Source of the DNA: CAYGHG01 sp964349515
Lineage (GTDB): Bacteria > Oederibacteriota > PGYV01 > CAYGHG01
Assembly (NCBI GenBank): GCA_964349515.1
Contig: CAYGHG010000098.1
Span: forward strand, 1 to 10,034
DNA length: 10,034 bases
Reading direction: 5' to 3'
Below the pieces are notes generated by a model. That model did not search any database. It worked only from the letters and a program-made list of their open reading frames with translations, and was not told where the DNA came from. Of this stretch, positions 1-8,275 are shown one piece after another (positions within the stretch are counted from its first letter, which is position 1; every line of letters begins with the position of its first letter). A program made the position numbers and the translations under genes.

Positions 1-3000
1 CTGCCCCGGAATTATAAATACAAACTCAGCCCCTGCCCCCTCTCCCTCTGACTCTGCCCAGATATAGCCCCCGTGTTTTTCCACAATCTGCCTGCAGATG
101 TGAAGCCCGAGGCCCACGCCTTTATAAATCTTTGAATCCCCTTCCTGAATCTGAAAGAAACGCTCAAAAAGTTTTTTTATATGAATCCCCTCAATCCCCC
201 TGCCTTCATCCCTGACCGAAAAAAGCGAGTACTGCCCCGGCGTGATATATATGCCCGCCTTTTCAGCCCTGATTTTTATCACGCTGTATTCAGGCTGTGA
301 CATAGTGATATAAACAGCTGAATTTTCAGGGGAGAATTTCAGGCTGTTTGTAACAAGATTTATGAGCACCTGTGATATCCTGAACCTGTCACTGTATGTT
401 TCAGCTCCCGCAGCCGAATCCTCTACAAGCAAAATGGATTTTTTCTCCGCAAGAACAGAGGCTTCCTTAATAACCTCCCTGATTAAATCTGCTGCCACAT
501 ACTTTTCCTTTCTGATCTCAAAATTTCCGGATTCAAGTTTTGAAATGTCCAGTATATCGTTTATAAGTTTTAAAAGCCTCTCGGCGTTGACCGCAGCCGT
601 TTCAAGATAATCCGTCTGTTTTTCATTCAGCTCCCCTGCAGCCCCCCTCAAAAGAAGCGAAACAAACCCCTTGATAGACGTCAGCGGTGTCCTCAGTTCG
701 TGCGACACCATTGATATGAAGTTTGATTTCATCGCGTCAATTTTTTTCAGTTCTTCTACAATATGCTTCAGCTTATTTTCCGAGGTTTTCCTGTCGGTTA
801 TGTCAAGCGCCGTAAAAATCGCGCCCTTTGATGTATCTGCCGGGTCAACCCAAGCCGACGACAAAAATATATCTGTAATCGTGCCGTTTTTTCGCTTCCA
901 TTTTGTTTCAACACTGCCCCTGCCGGTTTCCTTCATCATCTGATACTCTATTTCCCCCACCCTTTTGAAATGCTCCTCATCCGGGTATAACATCAGAGAT
1001 TTTTTTCCTATCAGTTCTTCCCTTGCATATCCCGTCATCTCTTCCATGTACGGATTGACTTCCGTCACTATTCTGTCAACCACCACCCCCATTCCTACCG
1101 GCGCGGCGGAAAAAATACCCGCAATTTTTTCAAGGCTGGCCTTCAAACCCTGCTCGGCTTTTTTCCTGCAGGTTATTTCCCAGACCGATTTCATAAGCAG
1201 TTTAAGCTGCAGTACATCCGTCTCGTCGTATGGAGCCTCCTTATTCGCAACACCCACCACGGCAACGATTTTAGATTCTTCAAAAACCGGTATGGTCATG
1301 AATCTTTCCAAGCGCACGTGCCCTTTTGGATAACCCTTTTTCCCGGGGTCAGGCGCGGCAAAATCATTTACAATAATTGTCTTTCTCTGCCTCACCGCAT
1401 CGCCCCAAATACCTGTTTTGTCAAGATAGTACTTTGTCTGTTTTTCCGTGACTTCGCACTCTTTCATCACTTCACGCGACCAGGAATTTAACTCAAACTC
1501 CTTTTTTTCTTCGTCATAAAAGTATATGTACCCTATTTTGCTTAACGTTATTTTTACCGCTTCGTTGAGCGAAAAATCCAGAAAACCCTGTACTGTTTCC
1601 TGGTTTTCCGACATTATTCTTACCAGGCTCTGCAGCCTCTGCCTGTGGAGTTCTTCTTCTTTTTCTGACTCTACACGCCCGGTTATGTCCCTAAAGGCCA
1701 TTATGAAACCTGACAGTTTTCCTACATCGTCTGTTACGGGAGAACAGCTTCCTTCAATAACCCGCACTCCTTTGTGCGGTGTTTTTACAGTTGCATTGGC
1801 AAACCGGCAGCCTGAGTGTGTATCAAACATCCGGCTGCAGGAATCCCGCTCCCCGCTTTCAAAAACAAATTCATTTATTTTTTTTAATTCCAAACCAATC
1901 ACGTCCTCCGCCCTAAGCCCCGTTATCTCAACCACTGCCTTGTTTATAACAGTTATCCTGCCCTTATTGTCAAAACTTATCACTCCGTCAGCTATGGACT
2001 GCAGTGTTGAAAGAGCCTGCATCTCATTTTCCCTCAGCTGCCTGACGCTTTGACGAACCGTTGACAACAGCGCCTCCCTCCTTATGAGGGCTGTATTCAT
2101 CGCCATCAAAATGAGTATGCCGCCTCCGGTTCCTGCAAAAAGCGTCTTCCATAATGCCCCGGAATATGGCATTCTGCCCTCATTGTGTATATAAACCCGG
2201 TACACCCTGCCCAGGAAAAATAAAGCCGAATGAAATTCCCCGGCCTTAGAATCAAATATGTTCTGTTTTTCATCCGGAACCCTGTCAGGCCTCTCTTTTA
2301 AGAGCCCGTTTAACAGCACCATTTTCCCGTCAGAAGCGTCAAACATGTGAAGACAGCCCGGGTATTTTTTTTCCAAGGCCATCTCCCTGACAGATGTAAC
2401 AGACTCAAAATCAACAATCGCACCCAAAATCCCGCGCTGATTTTGGCCCTCGATTTTCCAAACCATACATGCCGTCGATCCAAAAGGGGCGGAAATCAAA
2501 GGCAACCATGTTTTTTCAGCCTTTTCTATTGCCTCTGCGGTTTCAGGCCGGGTCAAAACACCTCCAAGCCCCTGTTTCGCCCCCCGCTGATTGAAGCCCT
2601 CTTCATATTTTATGGTGTATCCTGTTTGACCTTTCTTCTCCGCCCAAAACCACGCTATAGCCGCCGGCCCGGGGTTGATGGAAGAAACAAAACCCTTAAA
2701 TTCGCGTTCATCCACATAATCGCTTTGTTCAAAAAAGCTTTTAACCGCTTCAAGTTTTATGTCACGCAGCTGCTTTAGCTCAAATATTTTAGCCCTGAAT
2801 CCTGCTGAAAAAAGCTCGGAGAAAATTCCCGCATTCAGCCTTTTTTCCCGCTCATCGTTATATGCCGCCAAAAATACAACACAAGCCGCGCATAAAACAC
2901 CCGCAGCAGCCAGAACCGCACGCCTGCCGTTGACTTTCATTTCTATCATGATAAAAACCAAACAGAAAAAGAGCGATACGAATACAAAAAACAGCGCGGC

Positions 3001-3570
3001 CGGCAGTGCCTTTAAAGCCGCTTTTTTTCTCCATTCACCCGCTTCTACATCCATACCCAGGACTGCCGTAACCTTGCCGGAAGAATATGAATGCACCGGG
3101 GCAAGCGCCGTCATAAAAACCCCCCACCTGTCTTCTGTCGGCCCTGTAACTGCCGCTTCACCCGAAGTGAATATGTCTTTTACCTCCCGGTCCGCCTCAT
3201 CATAAATCTGGCCCGGAGGCGACTCATCAGGCGAGCCCTCAGGTTCGGAATCAACATAGAAAAAAACTTCGCCGCTTGTTTTTTTTCCCATAAGATACAG
3301 AAACTTCATTCCCGGATAAAGCCCTCGGGAAGCTACAAGCTGTTTTTTCAGCCTTGCATAAACATCATTATTATAGTCGGCTGAATCACCCTTTAAAGCA
3401 TCAATTCGCGCCGTATTAATCATTAAAGATAAATTTACCGCCGCTTTTAACAATTCGGAACGCATCGCTTCCTCAACACCGATGTAATAGGCGCGGGTAA
3501 ATAACACGCCGGCGAGCGTTATCCCGGCTATTACACAGGCAGAAAGCAGCCTAAAAAAGTGTTTCTTCAT
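1..3570 (-). CDS. Multi-sensor hybrid-input histidine kinase (Cache-like, CHASE-like, PAS, GAF, PAS, HisKA, HATPase), C-terminus cut by window edge
   Basis: Membrane histidine kinase. I translated the frame across all 1190 visible codons with no stop, so it runs off the left edge. Order: TM1 about residues 8-27; extracytoplasmic Cache-like domain 28-187 with the family marks SPPGQIYDEA and TGPTEDRWG; TM2 188-209; TM3 217-237; CHASE-like domain 238-468 (FFEQSDYVDEREFKGF, then LTRPETAEAIEKA); TM4 471-491; coiled coil; PAS1 about 520-630, ending FRDITGR; GAF about 645-805; PAS2 about 812-930, ending LDITDRK; HisKA with phospho-acceptor H957 in SHELRTPL; HATPase with N1075 in the N box, D1121 of DEGRG, F box 1135-1140 and G2 box GVGLGL at 1151. 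The visible end, FIIPG, is where such kinases normally finish, so few residues may be missing, although a trailing receiver domain cannot be excluded. The start follows an AGGGGG SD and lies 9 bases after the upstream kinase stop. Domain boundaries are estimates by eye. Confidence 0.95.
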   Translation of the reverse strand, partial: MKKHFFRLLSACVIAGITLAGVLFTRAYYIGVEEAMRSELLKAAVNLSLMINTARIDALKGDSADYNNDVYARLKKQLVASRGLYPGMKFLYLMGKKTSGEVFFYVDSEPEGSPDESPPGQIYDEADREVKDIFTSGEAAVTGPTEDRWGVFMTALAPVHSYSSGKVTAVLGMDVEAGEWRKKAALKALPAALFFVFVSLFFCLVFIMIEMKVNGRRAVLAAAGVLCAACVVFLAAYNDEREKRLNAGIFSELFSAGFRAKIFELKQLRDIKLEAVKSFFEQSDYVDEREFKGFVSSINPGPAAIAWFWAEKKGQTGYTIKYEEGFNQRGAKQGLGGVLTRPETAEAIEKAEKTWLPLISAPFGSTACMVWKIEGQNQRGILGAIVDFESVTSVREMALEKKYPGCLHMFDASDGKMVLLNGLLKERPDRVPDEKQNIFDSKAGEFHSALFFLGRVYRVYIHNEGRMPYSGALWKTLFAGTGGGILILMAMNTALIRREALLSTVRQSVRQLRENEMQALSTLQSIADGVISFDNKGRITVINKAVVEITGLRAEDVIGLELKKINEFVFESGERDSCSRMFDTHSGCRFANATVKTPHKGVRVIEGSCSPVTDDVGKLSGFIMAFRDITGRVESEKEEELHRQRLQSLVRIMSENQETVQGFLDFSLNEAVKITLSKIGYIYFYDEEKKEFELNSWSREVMKECEVTEKQTKYYLDKTGIWGDAVRQRKTIIVNDFAAPDPGKKGYPKGHVRLERFMTIPVFEESKIVAVVGVANKEAPYDETDVLQLKLLMKSVWEITCRKKAEQGLKASLEKIAGIFSAAPVGMGVVVDRIVTEVNPYMEEMTGYAREELIGKKSLMLYPDEEHFKRVGEIEYQMMKETGRGSVETKWKRKNGTITDIFLSSAWVDPADTSKGAIFTALDITDRKTSENKLKHIVEELKKIDAMKSNFISMVSHELRTPLTSIKGFVSLLLRGAAGELNEKQTDYLETAAVNAERLLKLINDILDISKLESGNFEIRKEKYVAADLIREVIKEASVLAEKKSILLVEDSAAGAETYSDRFRISQVLINLVTNSLKFSPENSAVYITMSQPEYSVIKIRAEKAGIYITPGQYSLFSVRDEGRGIEGIHIKKLFERFFQIQEGDSKIYKGVGLGLHICRQIVEKHGGYIWAESEGEGAGAEFVFIIPGQ

Positions 3571-3579
3571 TATTGCCCC

Positions 3580-5361
3580 CTACGCGGCCGGAATCGAAAA
3601 ATAGAACGTACTGCCTTTTCCCGGCTTCGACTCATACCACATATGCCCGCCGTGGGATTCCACGATCTCTTTGGCCAGGCACAGCGCCATGCCAAATCCG
3701 GGATAGTCTTTTTTTGAGTGCAGTTTCTGCGAAAATTTAAAAATTTTATCCCTGTATTTTTCCTCAATACCTATGCCGTTATCCTCAACAGAAAAAACTA
3801 TTTCGCCTCTTTTTTTCACCCCTCTGACAGAAACCTTCCTGACTGCGTTTTCATTGAACTTTATCCCGTTTGAAACAAGCGCCCTGAACACGTATTTCAT
3901 TTTTGCCTTAACCCCCCGGAACACCGGCAGAATGCCGCGGATTTCAATTTTGACATCACCCCTGCCCTCGGCAAGTTCCTCGGCAAGTTCCCTAACCGTT
4001 ACCGACGGTTCAATTATTGAAACTTTTTCGGCTCCCGACCTCGCCCTGCTGTAATCCGTAAATACTGCAAGCAGTTCTTTCAGTTCATTAACCGCCAAAA
4101 CAAGCAGCCCCGCTATTTCTTTTTCTTCACCGCCTCTTTCAGCGCACATCTTTTCCATCATCTGCGAGTAAACGGAAATCATCCTTAACACCTCTTTTAA
4201 ATCATGGGAGGATATCTGCAGAAACCTCTCATTGTCACCCGTTGATTTCTTGAGTTCCTCAAATACCTGTTTTAACCGCAATGCCATCGCATTATACTCC
4301 CTGACTATTTCCGATATCTCATCGTTGCCCTTATAGGTTATATCTGCCTGTGCAATTCCTGACGGGGTATCCGCAGCTTTCCTCAGGCTGCCCGCAAGCA
4401 CTACGAGCGGCTCTACGGCTTTGACCGTTAAATACCAAGAAATTAAAACAATAACCCCGATAAGCGCCGCGAACAAAACTCCAAAAAGCGGTAAAACAGA
4501 GAGTAATTCCCCCTTTATCAGCTTTTCCGGCACAAACGCAAACAGTTTATACCCCGTATTATCAGAAACGTGGCAAATCAGGAAACCTTCTCTTATCCTT
4601 GCGGGAGCGCCGTCCTCTGCAGCTTCATAACCGGAAAATACGTCACGAAACTCTTTCATCCATTTTTCTTTTTCAGGGTGGCTGATTATCCTCCCGCTGC
4701 CGTCAGTTATGAAAACATAACTGCCTTTGCCGATATCAGTACCGGCGATAAAATCACTCAATCCCGAGAGTGTTATGTCCGCGCCCAGCACGCCTTTTAC
4801 GGCACCGTCATTTCCCGTTATTGTTTTGACTATGCCTATATTCACATCCTCCGTGGTCACCGCCCTATACGGCTCTGTCTTAACAACTTTTCCCGGGTCT
4901 TTTTTTGCTTCCATGTACCACGGCCTCAATCTCGGGTCGTATTTTGTGGGGGAGGCCCTTTCGTGAGACCTTACAAAAGCCCCGTTTTCAAAGCCAATAT
5001 AAGCGGAGTTAACATAAGGCCTGGTTTCCATGTGGTTTTTTAAAGTTTCTATTATTTCTTTTTCATCCGCGGAATAACTGTATCTGAATGTCTTTTCGTC
5101 AGCTTCTGTAAAATTTGTAAATCCTGCCGGGTTTTTTGTTTTTATTGCCTTGTTCCTTGACAGCACTTCTATGTCATAACCCGCTTCTTTGATCAGATTG
5201 GATAAAGCAAAATCCACCTGCCTCAGTTGTTCGGTATAAAGTCTTTGAGTGAGTTTCCAATGATTCCGGTTTAACGGCTGATAACTCACTGCCGCCACAA
5301 TAATGACAGCGGCAGCGGCTGCAGCTATCTGTAACCCCGCAAGTTTTTCCCTCAGTTTCAT
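3580..5361 (-). CDS. Cache-HAMP sensor histidine kinase
   Basis: Complete 593-residue sensor kinase. TM1 is about residues 10-27. An extracytoplasmic double-Cache domain spans about 30-283 and carries the typical DPRLRPWY at 142-149 and GVLGADITL at 190-198. This family binds small ligands such as amino acids or organic acids; the ligand here is unknown. TM2 is about 286-312. A HAMP linker (310-372, with EPL and DEIS) and a coiled segment lead to a phytochrome-type HisKA with H386 in ISSHDLKE. The HATPase has N498 (SNGIKFN), D527-NGIG, F box FKFSQKL at 541-547 and G2 box GFGMAL at 555. All catalytic motifs look intact. The H box reads SHDLKEVLRM, with valine where proline is usual. It starts 20 bases after the ankyrin gene stop behind a weak SD-like AAGGATGGGG, and ends 9 bases before the next kinase. 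No receiver is fused, so its partner is likely a separate protein such as the receiver at 7882-8262 (inference). Confidence 0.96.
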   Translation of the reverse strand: MKLREKLAGLQIAAAAAAVIIVAAVSYQPLNRNHWKLTQRLYTEQLRQVDFALSNLIKEAGYDIEVLSRNKAIKTKNPAGFTNFTEADEKTFRYSYSADEKEIIETLKNHMETRPYVNSAYIGFENGAFVRSHERASPTKYDPRLRPWYMEAKKDPGKVVKTEPYRAVTTEDVNIGIVKTITGNDGAVKGVLGADITLSGLSDFIAGTDIGKGSYVFITDGSGRIISHPEKEKWMKEFRDVFSGYEAAEDGAPARIREGFLICHVSDNTGYKLFAFVPEKLIKGELLSVLPLFGVLFAALIGVIVLISWYLTVKAVEPLVVLAGSLRKAADTPSGIAQADITYKGNDEISEIVREYNAMALRLKQVFEELKKSTGDNERFLQISSHDLKEVLRMISVYSQMMEKMCAERGGEEKEIAGLLVLAVNELKELLAVFTDYSRARSGAEKVSIIEPSVTVRELAEELAEGRGDVKIEIRGILPVFRGVKAKMKYVFRALVSNGIKFNENAVRKVSVRGVKKRGEIVFSVEDNGIGIEEKYRDKIFKFSQKLHSKKDYPGFGMALCLAKEIVESHGGHMWYESKPGKGSTFYFSIPAA

Positions 5362-5381
5362 TTCCCCATCCTTTCCGGATT

Positions 5382-6971
5382 CTAAACCCCTCCCGCTCTT
5401 GAAATCAATTCCGCCGTTTCTTTACACCCTGCCCGCGCAGCCGCAGAGTAAGCCGTATCCCCCGTCTTGCTGACTGTATTAATATGCGCACCCTGATTTA
5501 TCAATTCTCTCACAATAACACAGTGCCCTGATTCGGCGGCCGCCATCAGCGGAGTTTCAAGCCCGGAGTCTTTAACGTCTATATCAGCACCGGCACCCAG
5601 CAGCGCCTGTACAATCAAAAGATTTCCTTTTCTGCACGCCGTATGAAGCGGCGTGTGCCCAAAAAGGTTTTTTTCATTAACCTTCGCGCCTGCATTCAAC
5701 AGCGTTAAAACCACCTCTTTGTTCCCGTTTTCAACGGCAAAATGAAGCGGGGTGTATCTTCCAAACCCCTTGTAATTGCAGTCGGCACCGGCATCAACCA
5801 GAATTGACACCACATCTCCAAATCCGTTTTTAGCGGCATAAAAAAGGGGTGAGTATGAACCAAACCCCCTTTCATTTATATTCGCACCCTCTGTTATAAG
5901 CATCTCCACAACAGCTTTGTTGCCGGCCTGCGCGGCGCGCACAAGTGCCGTATTTCTTTTCTTGTCGTGCTGGTTGAGATTCGCCCCGTGAGACAACAGC
6001 AGTTTTGCGCCTTCCATATCATTATTTTCAAGCGCGGCCGAGAGTGCAGAGGTTCCGTTTATGTCCACGCTGTTTACGTCTACGCCGCTCTTTAACAAAG
6101 CTTCCGTTATCTCTTTGCCTGCCTTTCTTTTTACCGCAATCATAAGGCTGTTTTCACCGTCGTTATTTTCGCTGTCAGGCCTCGCACGCGCTTCCAAAAG
6201 CATATTAACCAGGTCAAGCCTCATATTTTCAACAGCCAGAAGAAGCGCGGTATAATTTCCGTATCCGCCTGCATTTACATTTGCCCCGCACCTTATCAGC
6301 TCCCTTACTATTTCCTCCCTGCCTGTCATTACAGCCATTATCAGGGCGGTATTGTTTTCAAAATCCGTATCATCAGGATTGGCCCCCGCTTTAATGAGCA
6401 TTTTTACCGTTTCCGGGCTTTTGTTTTCAACAGCCGCCATCAGGGCTGTTTTTCTCCCCTGCCCCTTCACATTCGGGTCTGCACCGCGGCGCAGAAGCTC
6501 TGCAGCAGTTTCCTTCATGCCTTTTCTGCACGCCCTTATCAACGCCGTTTCATTATCCCTGTTACGATGCTTTATATCCGCCCCTTTTTCAATCAGTTTG
6601 AGCGGTAAATCAGTCATGCCCCTGTCAATTGAAATCATCAGCGCCGAATTACCATCCGAGTCCTGGGCGCAGGGGTCCGCGTCATCAGAAAGTATTTCAA
6701 AAGCAAGCTCTCTATTTCCTTTTTTCAGAGCCGCAATAAGCTCGGCGGAGTATAACCCTGCCGCCGTTTCCTTTTTAACCTTGCCTGCTATAATCAATTT
6801 GACAATGTCCACACTGCCTTTTTCAATAGCAAGTGCCATAGCTGTGTACGAACCAAAGCCTACCGCGTCAGGGTCAGCGCCTTTCCTAAGCAGTTTTAAA
6901 GAATCCTCCACGTCGCCCCTGTAAACAGCCGAGAAAAGCCTCTCATTCAAGTCTTTTTTTTCCTCCATCAT
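5382..6971 (-). CDS. Ankyrin-repeat solenoid protein, about 16 repeats
   Basis: A 529-residue protein that is ankyrin repeat from end to end. I count 16 units, nearly all exactly 33 residues long. Unit 1 (1-40) looks like an N-terminal cap, unit 2 is degenerate and lacks the GADPN turn, unit 9 has one extra residue, and the last 25 residues form a C-terminal cap. Repeat marks such as YTPLHFAVENGNKEVV and HTPLHTACRKGN are canonical. There is no signal peptide, membrane helix or catalytic domain, so it should be cytoplasmic and act by binding other proteins; its partner is not known. Its ATG overlaps the stop of the upstream PAS gene by 4 bases, which suggests translational coupling and a linked role. 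A second ATG follows at once; SD GAGGCGG could serve either. The protein fits the operon in codon style, so I see no sign of recent transfer. Confidence 0.95.
   Translation of the reverse strand: MMEEKKDLNERLFSAVYRGDVEDSLKLLRKGADPDAVGFGSYTAMALAIEKGSVDIVKLIIAGKVKKETAAGLYSAELIAALKKGNRELAFEILSDDADPCAQDSDGNSALMISIDRGMTDLPLKLIEKGADIKHRNRDNETALIRACRKGMKETAAELLRRGADPNVKGQGRKTALMAAVENKSPETVKMLIKAGANPDDTDFENNTALIMAVMTGREEIVRELIRCGANVNAGGYGNYTALLLAVENMRLDLVNMLLEARARPDSENNDGENSLMIAVKRKAGKEITEALLKSGVDVNSVDINGTSALSAALENNDMEGAKLLLSHGANLNQHDKKRNTALVRAAQAGNKAVVEMLITEGANINERGFGSYSPLFYAAKNGFGDVVSILVDAGADCNYKGFGRYTPLHFAVENGNKEVVLTLLNAGAKVNEKNLFGHTPLHTACRKGNLLIVQALLGAGADIDVKDSGLETPLMAAAESGHCVIVRELINQGAHINTVSKTGDTAYSAAARAGCKETAELISRAGGV
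6968..6971 (-). other. ATGA stop/start overlap coupling the PAS protein and the ankyrin protein
   Basis: The minus strand reads ATGA: ATG starts the ankyrin protein and TGA ends the membrane PAS protein. This is direct sequence evidence that the two are translated together and may be partners. Confidence 0.9.
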
Positions 6972-7879
6972 ATCCGCCTCGCATAAAATAATATTCCGGT
7001 TTCGTCATCATCGCTGTTTTTTATGTACGAAACCGTCGCCCTGATTCTCGTTACGCCTTCATTTTTCCTAAGCTCAACCAGCCCGTCCCGCGACTGTTTT
7101 CCCTCAAACTTCAGCGCCATTATCATGTCCTTTGCGCCTGACAGCATGGGCAGTTCTTTTATGGGCCTGCCTATTGCGTCTTCTTTACTTATCCCGAAGA
7201 GTTCGGACGCAGCCGAGTTAAAGATCTTGACAGACCCGTCTATATCAAAAACAACAAGGGCATCAGCAAAGCTTTCGCTCAAATCCCCCGTGAATTCAAG
7301 AAGCCCGGTATATGCTTTAGTTTTGTCACTGACTTTTCTGGAAAGTTTTTCGTTGATTTTTTCCAGCTCCAGCGCGGACCTTTCCTCTTCCGCGGCGCGC
7401 TCCGCCATCAGGCTTCCGTGCAGGGCAACCACAAAAACAAACGGGATATTCAGCAGCGAAGCTTCGTCCATTGACTCACCCGCAGCGTAGGTTTTAGTGT
7501 AAACGTAAACTGCATTTACGACAACAGCGATTAAAACGCTCATTCTCACCGACTGGCTGAGAGCAGCCATGAAAACAGCCAAAAAAACCGCTATAAGAAA
7601 CGGCATGTCCAGTGTGGTAAGGATATGGCATCCTATGATGATAAGCGCTATGTCCATGACAAAAATAAAATAGTGTGCCTTTACCCCCTTAAACATGCGT
7701 TTTGGCATCATCATCACGGCCATATTGCTAACAATAAGCGCCAGCGTGTAAACAGCCGCGGCGTCAAACCTTTCCGCCACAATATCATAATTATATGCCC
7801 CGACTAAAAGCAAAGAAAGAGTCAGCATGGATCTCACATAAACAACATACTTTTTGTTCATCAGAGCAAAGCTGCCCAT
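6968..7879 (-). CDS. Six-helix membrane protein with cytoplasmic PAS domain, no kinase
   Basis: A 303-residue protein. About six hydrophobic helices lie at residues 12-31, 41-58, 68-88, 92-110, 111-128 and 142-158. A charged coiled coil follows (159-188), then one PAS domain (about 196-303) recognisable by ALVVFDIDGSVKIFNSAA and LFGISKEDAIGRPI. This is the input half of a membrane sensor kinase, but the gene stops after the PAS domain with no HisKA, HATPase, GGDEF or other output. The next frame is the ankyrin gene, joined by an ATGA overlap, so the truncation is ordered rather than decayed. The PAS domain may sense a ligand or redox state, or serve as a dimerisation or docking module. The start is set by AGGAGGTA lying on the receiver gene's stop codon; the methionine at residue 7 is a less likely alternative. 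Confidence 0.9.
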   Translation of the reverse strand: MGSFALMNKKYVVYVRSMLTLSLLLVGAYNYDIVAERFDAAAVYTLALIVSNMAVMMMPKRMFKGVKAHYFIFVMDIALIIIGCHILTTLDMPFLIAVFLAVFMAALSQSVRMSVLIAVVVNAVYVYTKTYAAGESMDEASLLNIPFVFVVALHGSLMAERAAEEERSALELEKINEKLSRKVSDKTKAYTGLLEFTGDLSESFADALVVFDIDGSVKIFNSAASELFGISKEDAIGRPIKELPMLSGAKDMIMALKFEGKQSRDGLVELRKNEGVTRIRATVSYIKNSDDDETGILFYARRI

Positions 7880-7881
7880 GT

Positions 7882-8262
7882 TTACCTCCTCTCCAGTATT
7901 TCCTTTACCTGCTCTATCAATTCATATGGGTCAAAAGGCTTGATGATGTAGTCATCCGCACCCACCCTTAACCCCTCCTCAGCATCACCTTTCTGGCCTT
8001 TGGCGGTCAGCATAACTATTTTTGTATTTTTGTGTTTTGCATCCGCCCTCAGTTTTTCGCACACCTCATAGCCGCTTAATCCCGGCATCATAATATCAAG
8101 CAAAAACAGATTCGGGGTTTCCATTTTAGCCGCTTTCTCAAGGCACTCCTCGCCCGAGTTGCACTCAATCACCTCAAAATTTGCGAGCTCCAGGGATATT
8201 TTTACTATTTTCACTATATCCGGCTCGTCATCCACCACCATAACTCTTACTTTTTCCGACAT
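7882..8262 (-). CDS. Stand-alone CheY-like response regulator receiver
   Basis: A 126-residue single-domain receiver, the usual length for CheY/Spo0F-type proteins. The acidic pocket is D11-D12, the phospho-acceptor is D56 in LLDIMMPG, the switch threonine is T86 in MLTAKG, and the conserved lysine is K108 in IIKPF. All key residues are present, so it should accept phosphate. Sequence style (GADDYIIKPFDPYELIEQV) resembles the receivers of OmpR/PhoB or diguanylate-cyclase regulators, but no output domain follows. It is the only receiver visible in the window, beside at least three kinases, and so is the obvious candidate phosphate sink for them (inference). It is led by a strong SD 12 bases after the upstream stop. 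Confidence 0.97.
   Translation of the reverse strand: MSEKVRVMVVDDEPDIVKIVKISLELANFEVIECNSGEECLEKAAKMETPNLFLLDIMMPGLSGYEVCEKLRADAKHKNTKIVMLTAKGQKGDAEEGLRVGADDYIIKPFDPYELIEQVKEILERR
7883..7890 (-). promoter_or_regulatory. Ribosome binding site of the PAS membrane protein
   Basis: AGGAGGTA on the minus strand overlaps the TAA stop of the receiver gene and precedes the ATG at 7879. It supports that start over the methionine six codons further on. Confidence 0.82.
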
Positions 8263-8266
8263 GGGA

Positions 8267-8275
8267 TCCTCCTTT
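8267..8275 (-). promoter_or_regulatory. Strong ribosome binding site of the receiver gene
   Basis: AAAGGAGGA on the minus strand sits four bases before the ATG at 8262 and touches the TAA stop of the upstream small membrane protein. It is among the strongest SD sites in the window, consistent with the receiver being made in excess over the kinases (inference). Confidence 0.85.

Noticed and set aside
6352..6924. Plus-strand open frame of 190 codons, with others at 1526-2053, 2347-2778, 2759-3205 and 4570-5043
   Set aside because: All lie antisense inside genes with strong domain evidence, and none resembles a known protein.
6954..6961. Run of eight A on the coding strand within codons 4-6 of the ankyrin gene, with similar runs at 1878-1885 and 2365-2372 in the large kinase
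   Set aside because: Such a run could allow slippage or phase variation, but lysine-rich stretches are common in this operon and each frame is intact on both sides. There is no evidence of programmed shifting.
5382..6971. Ankyrin gene as a horizontally acquired host-directed effector
   Set aside because: It is coupled by ATGA overlap to a neighbouring operon gene, has no secretion signal and shows no obvious change in base or codon style.
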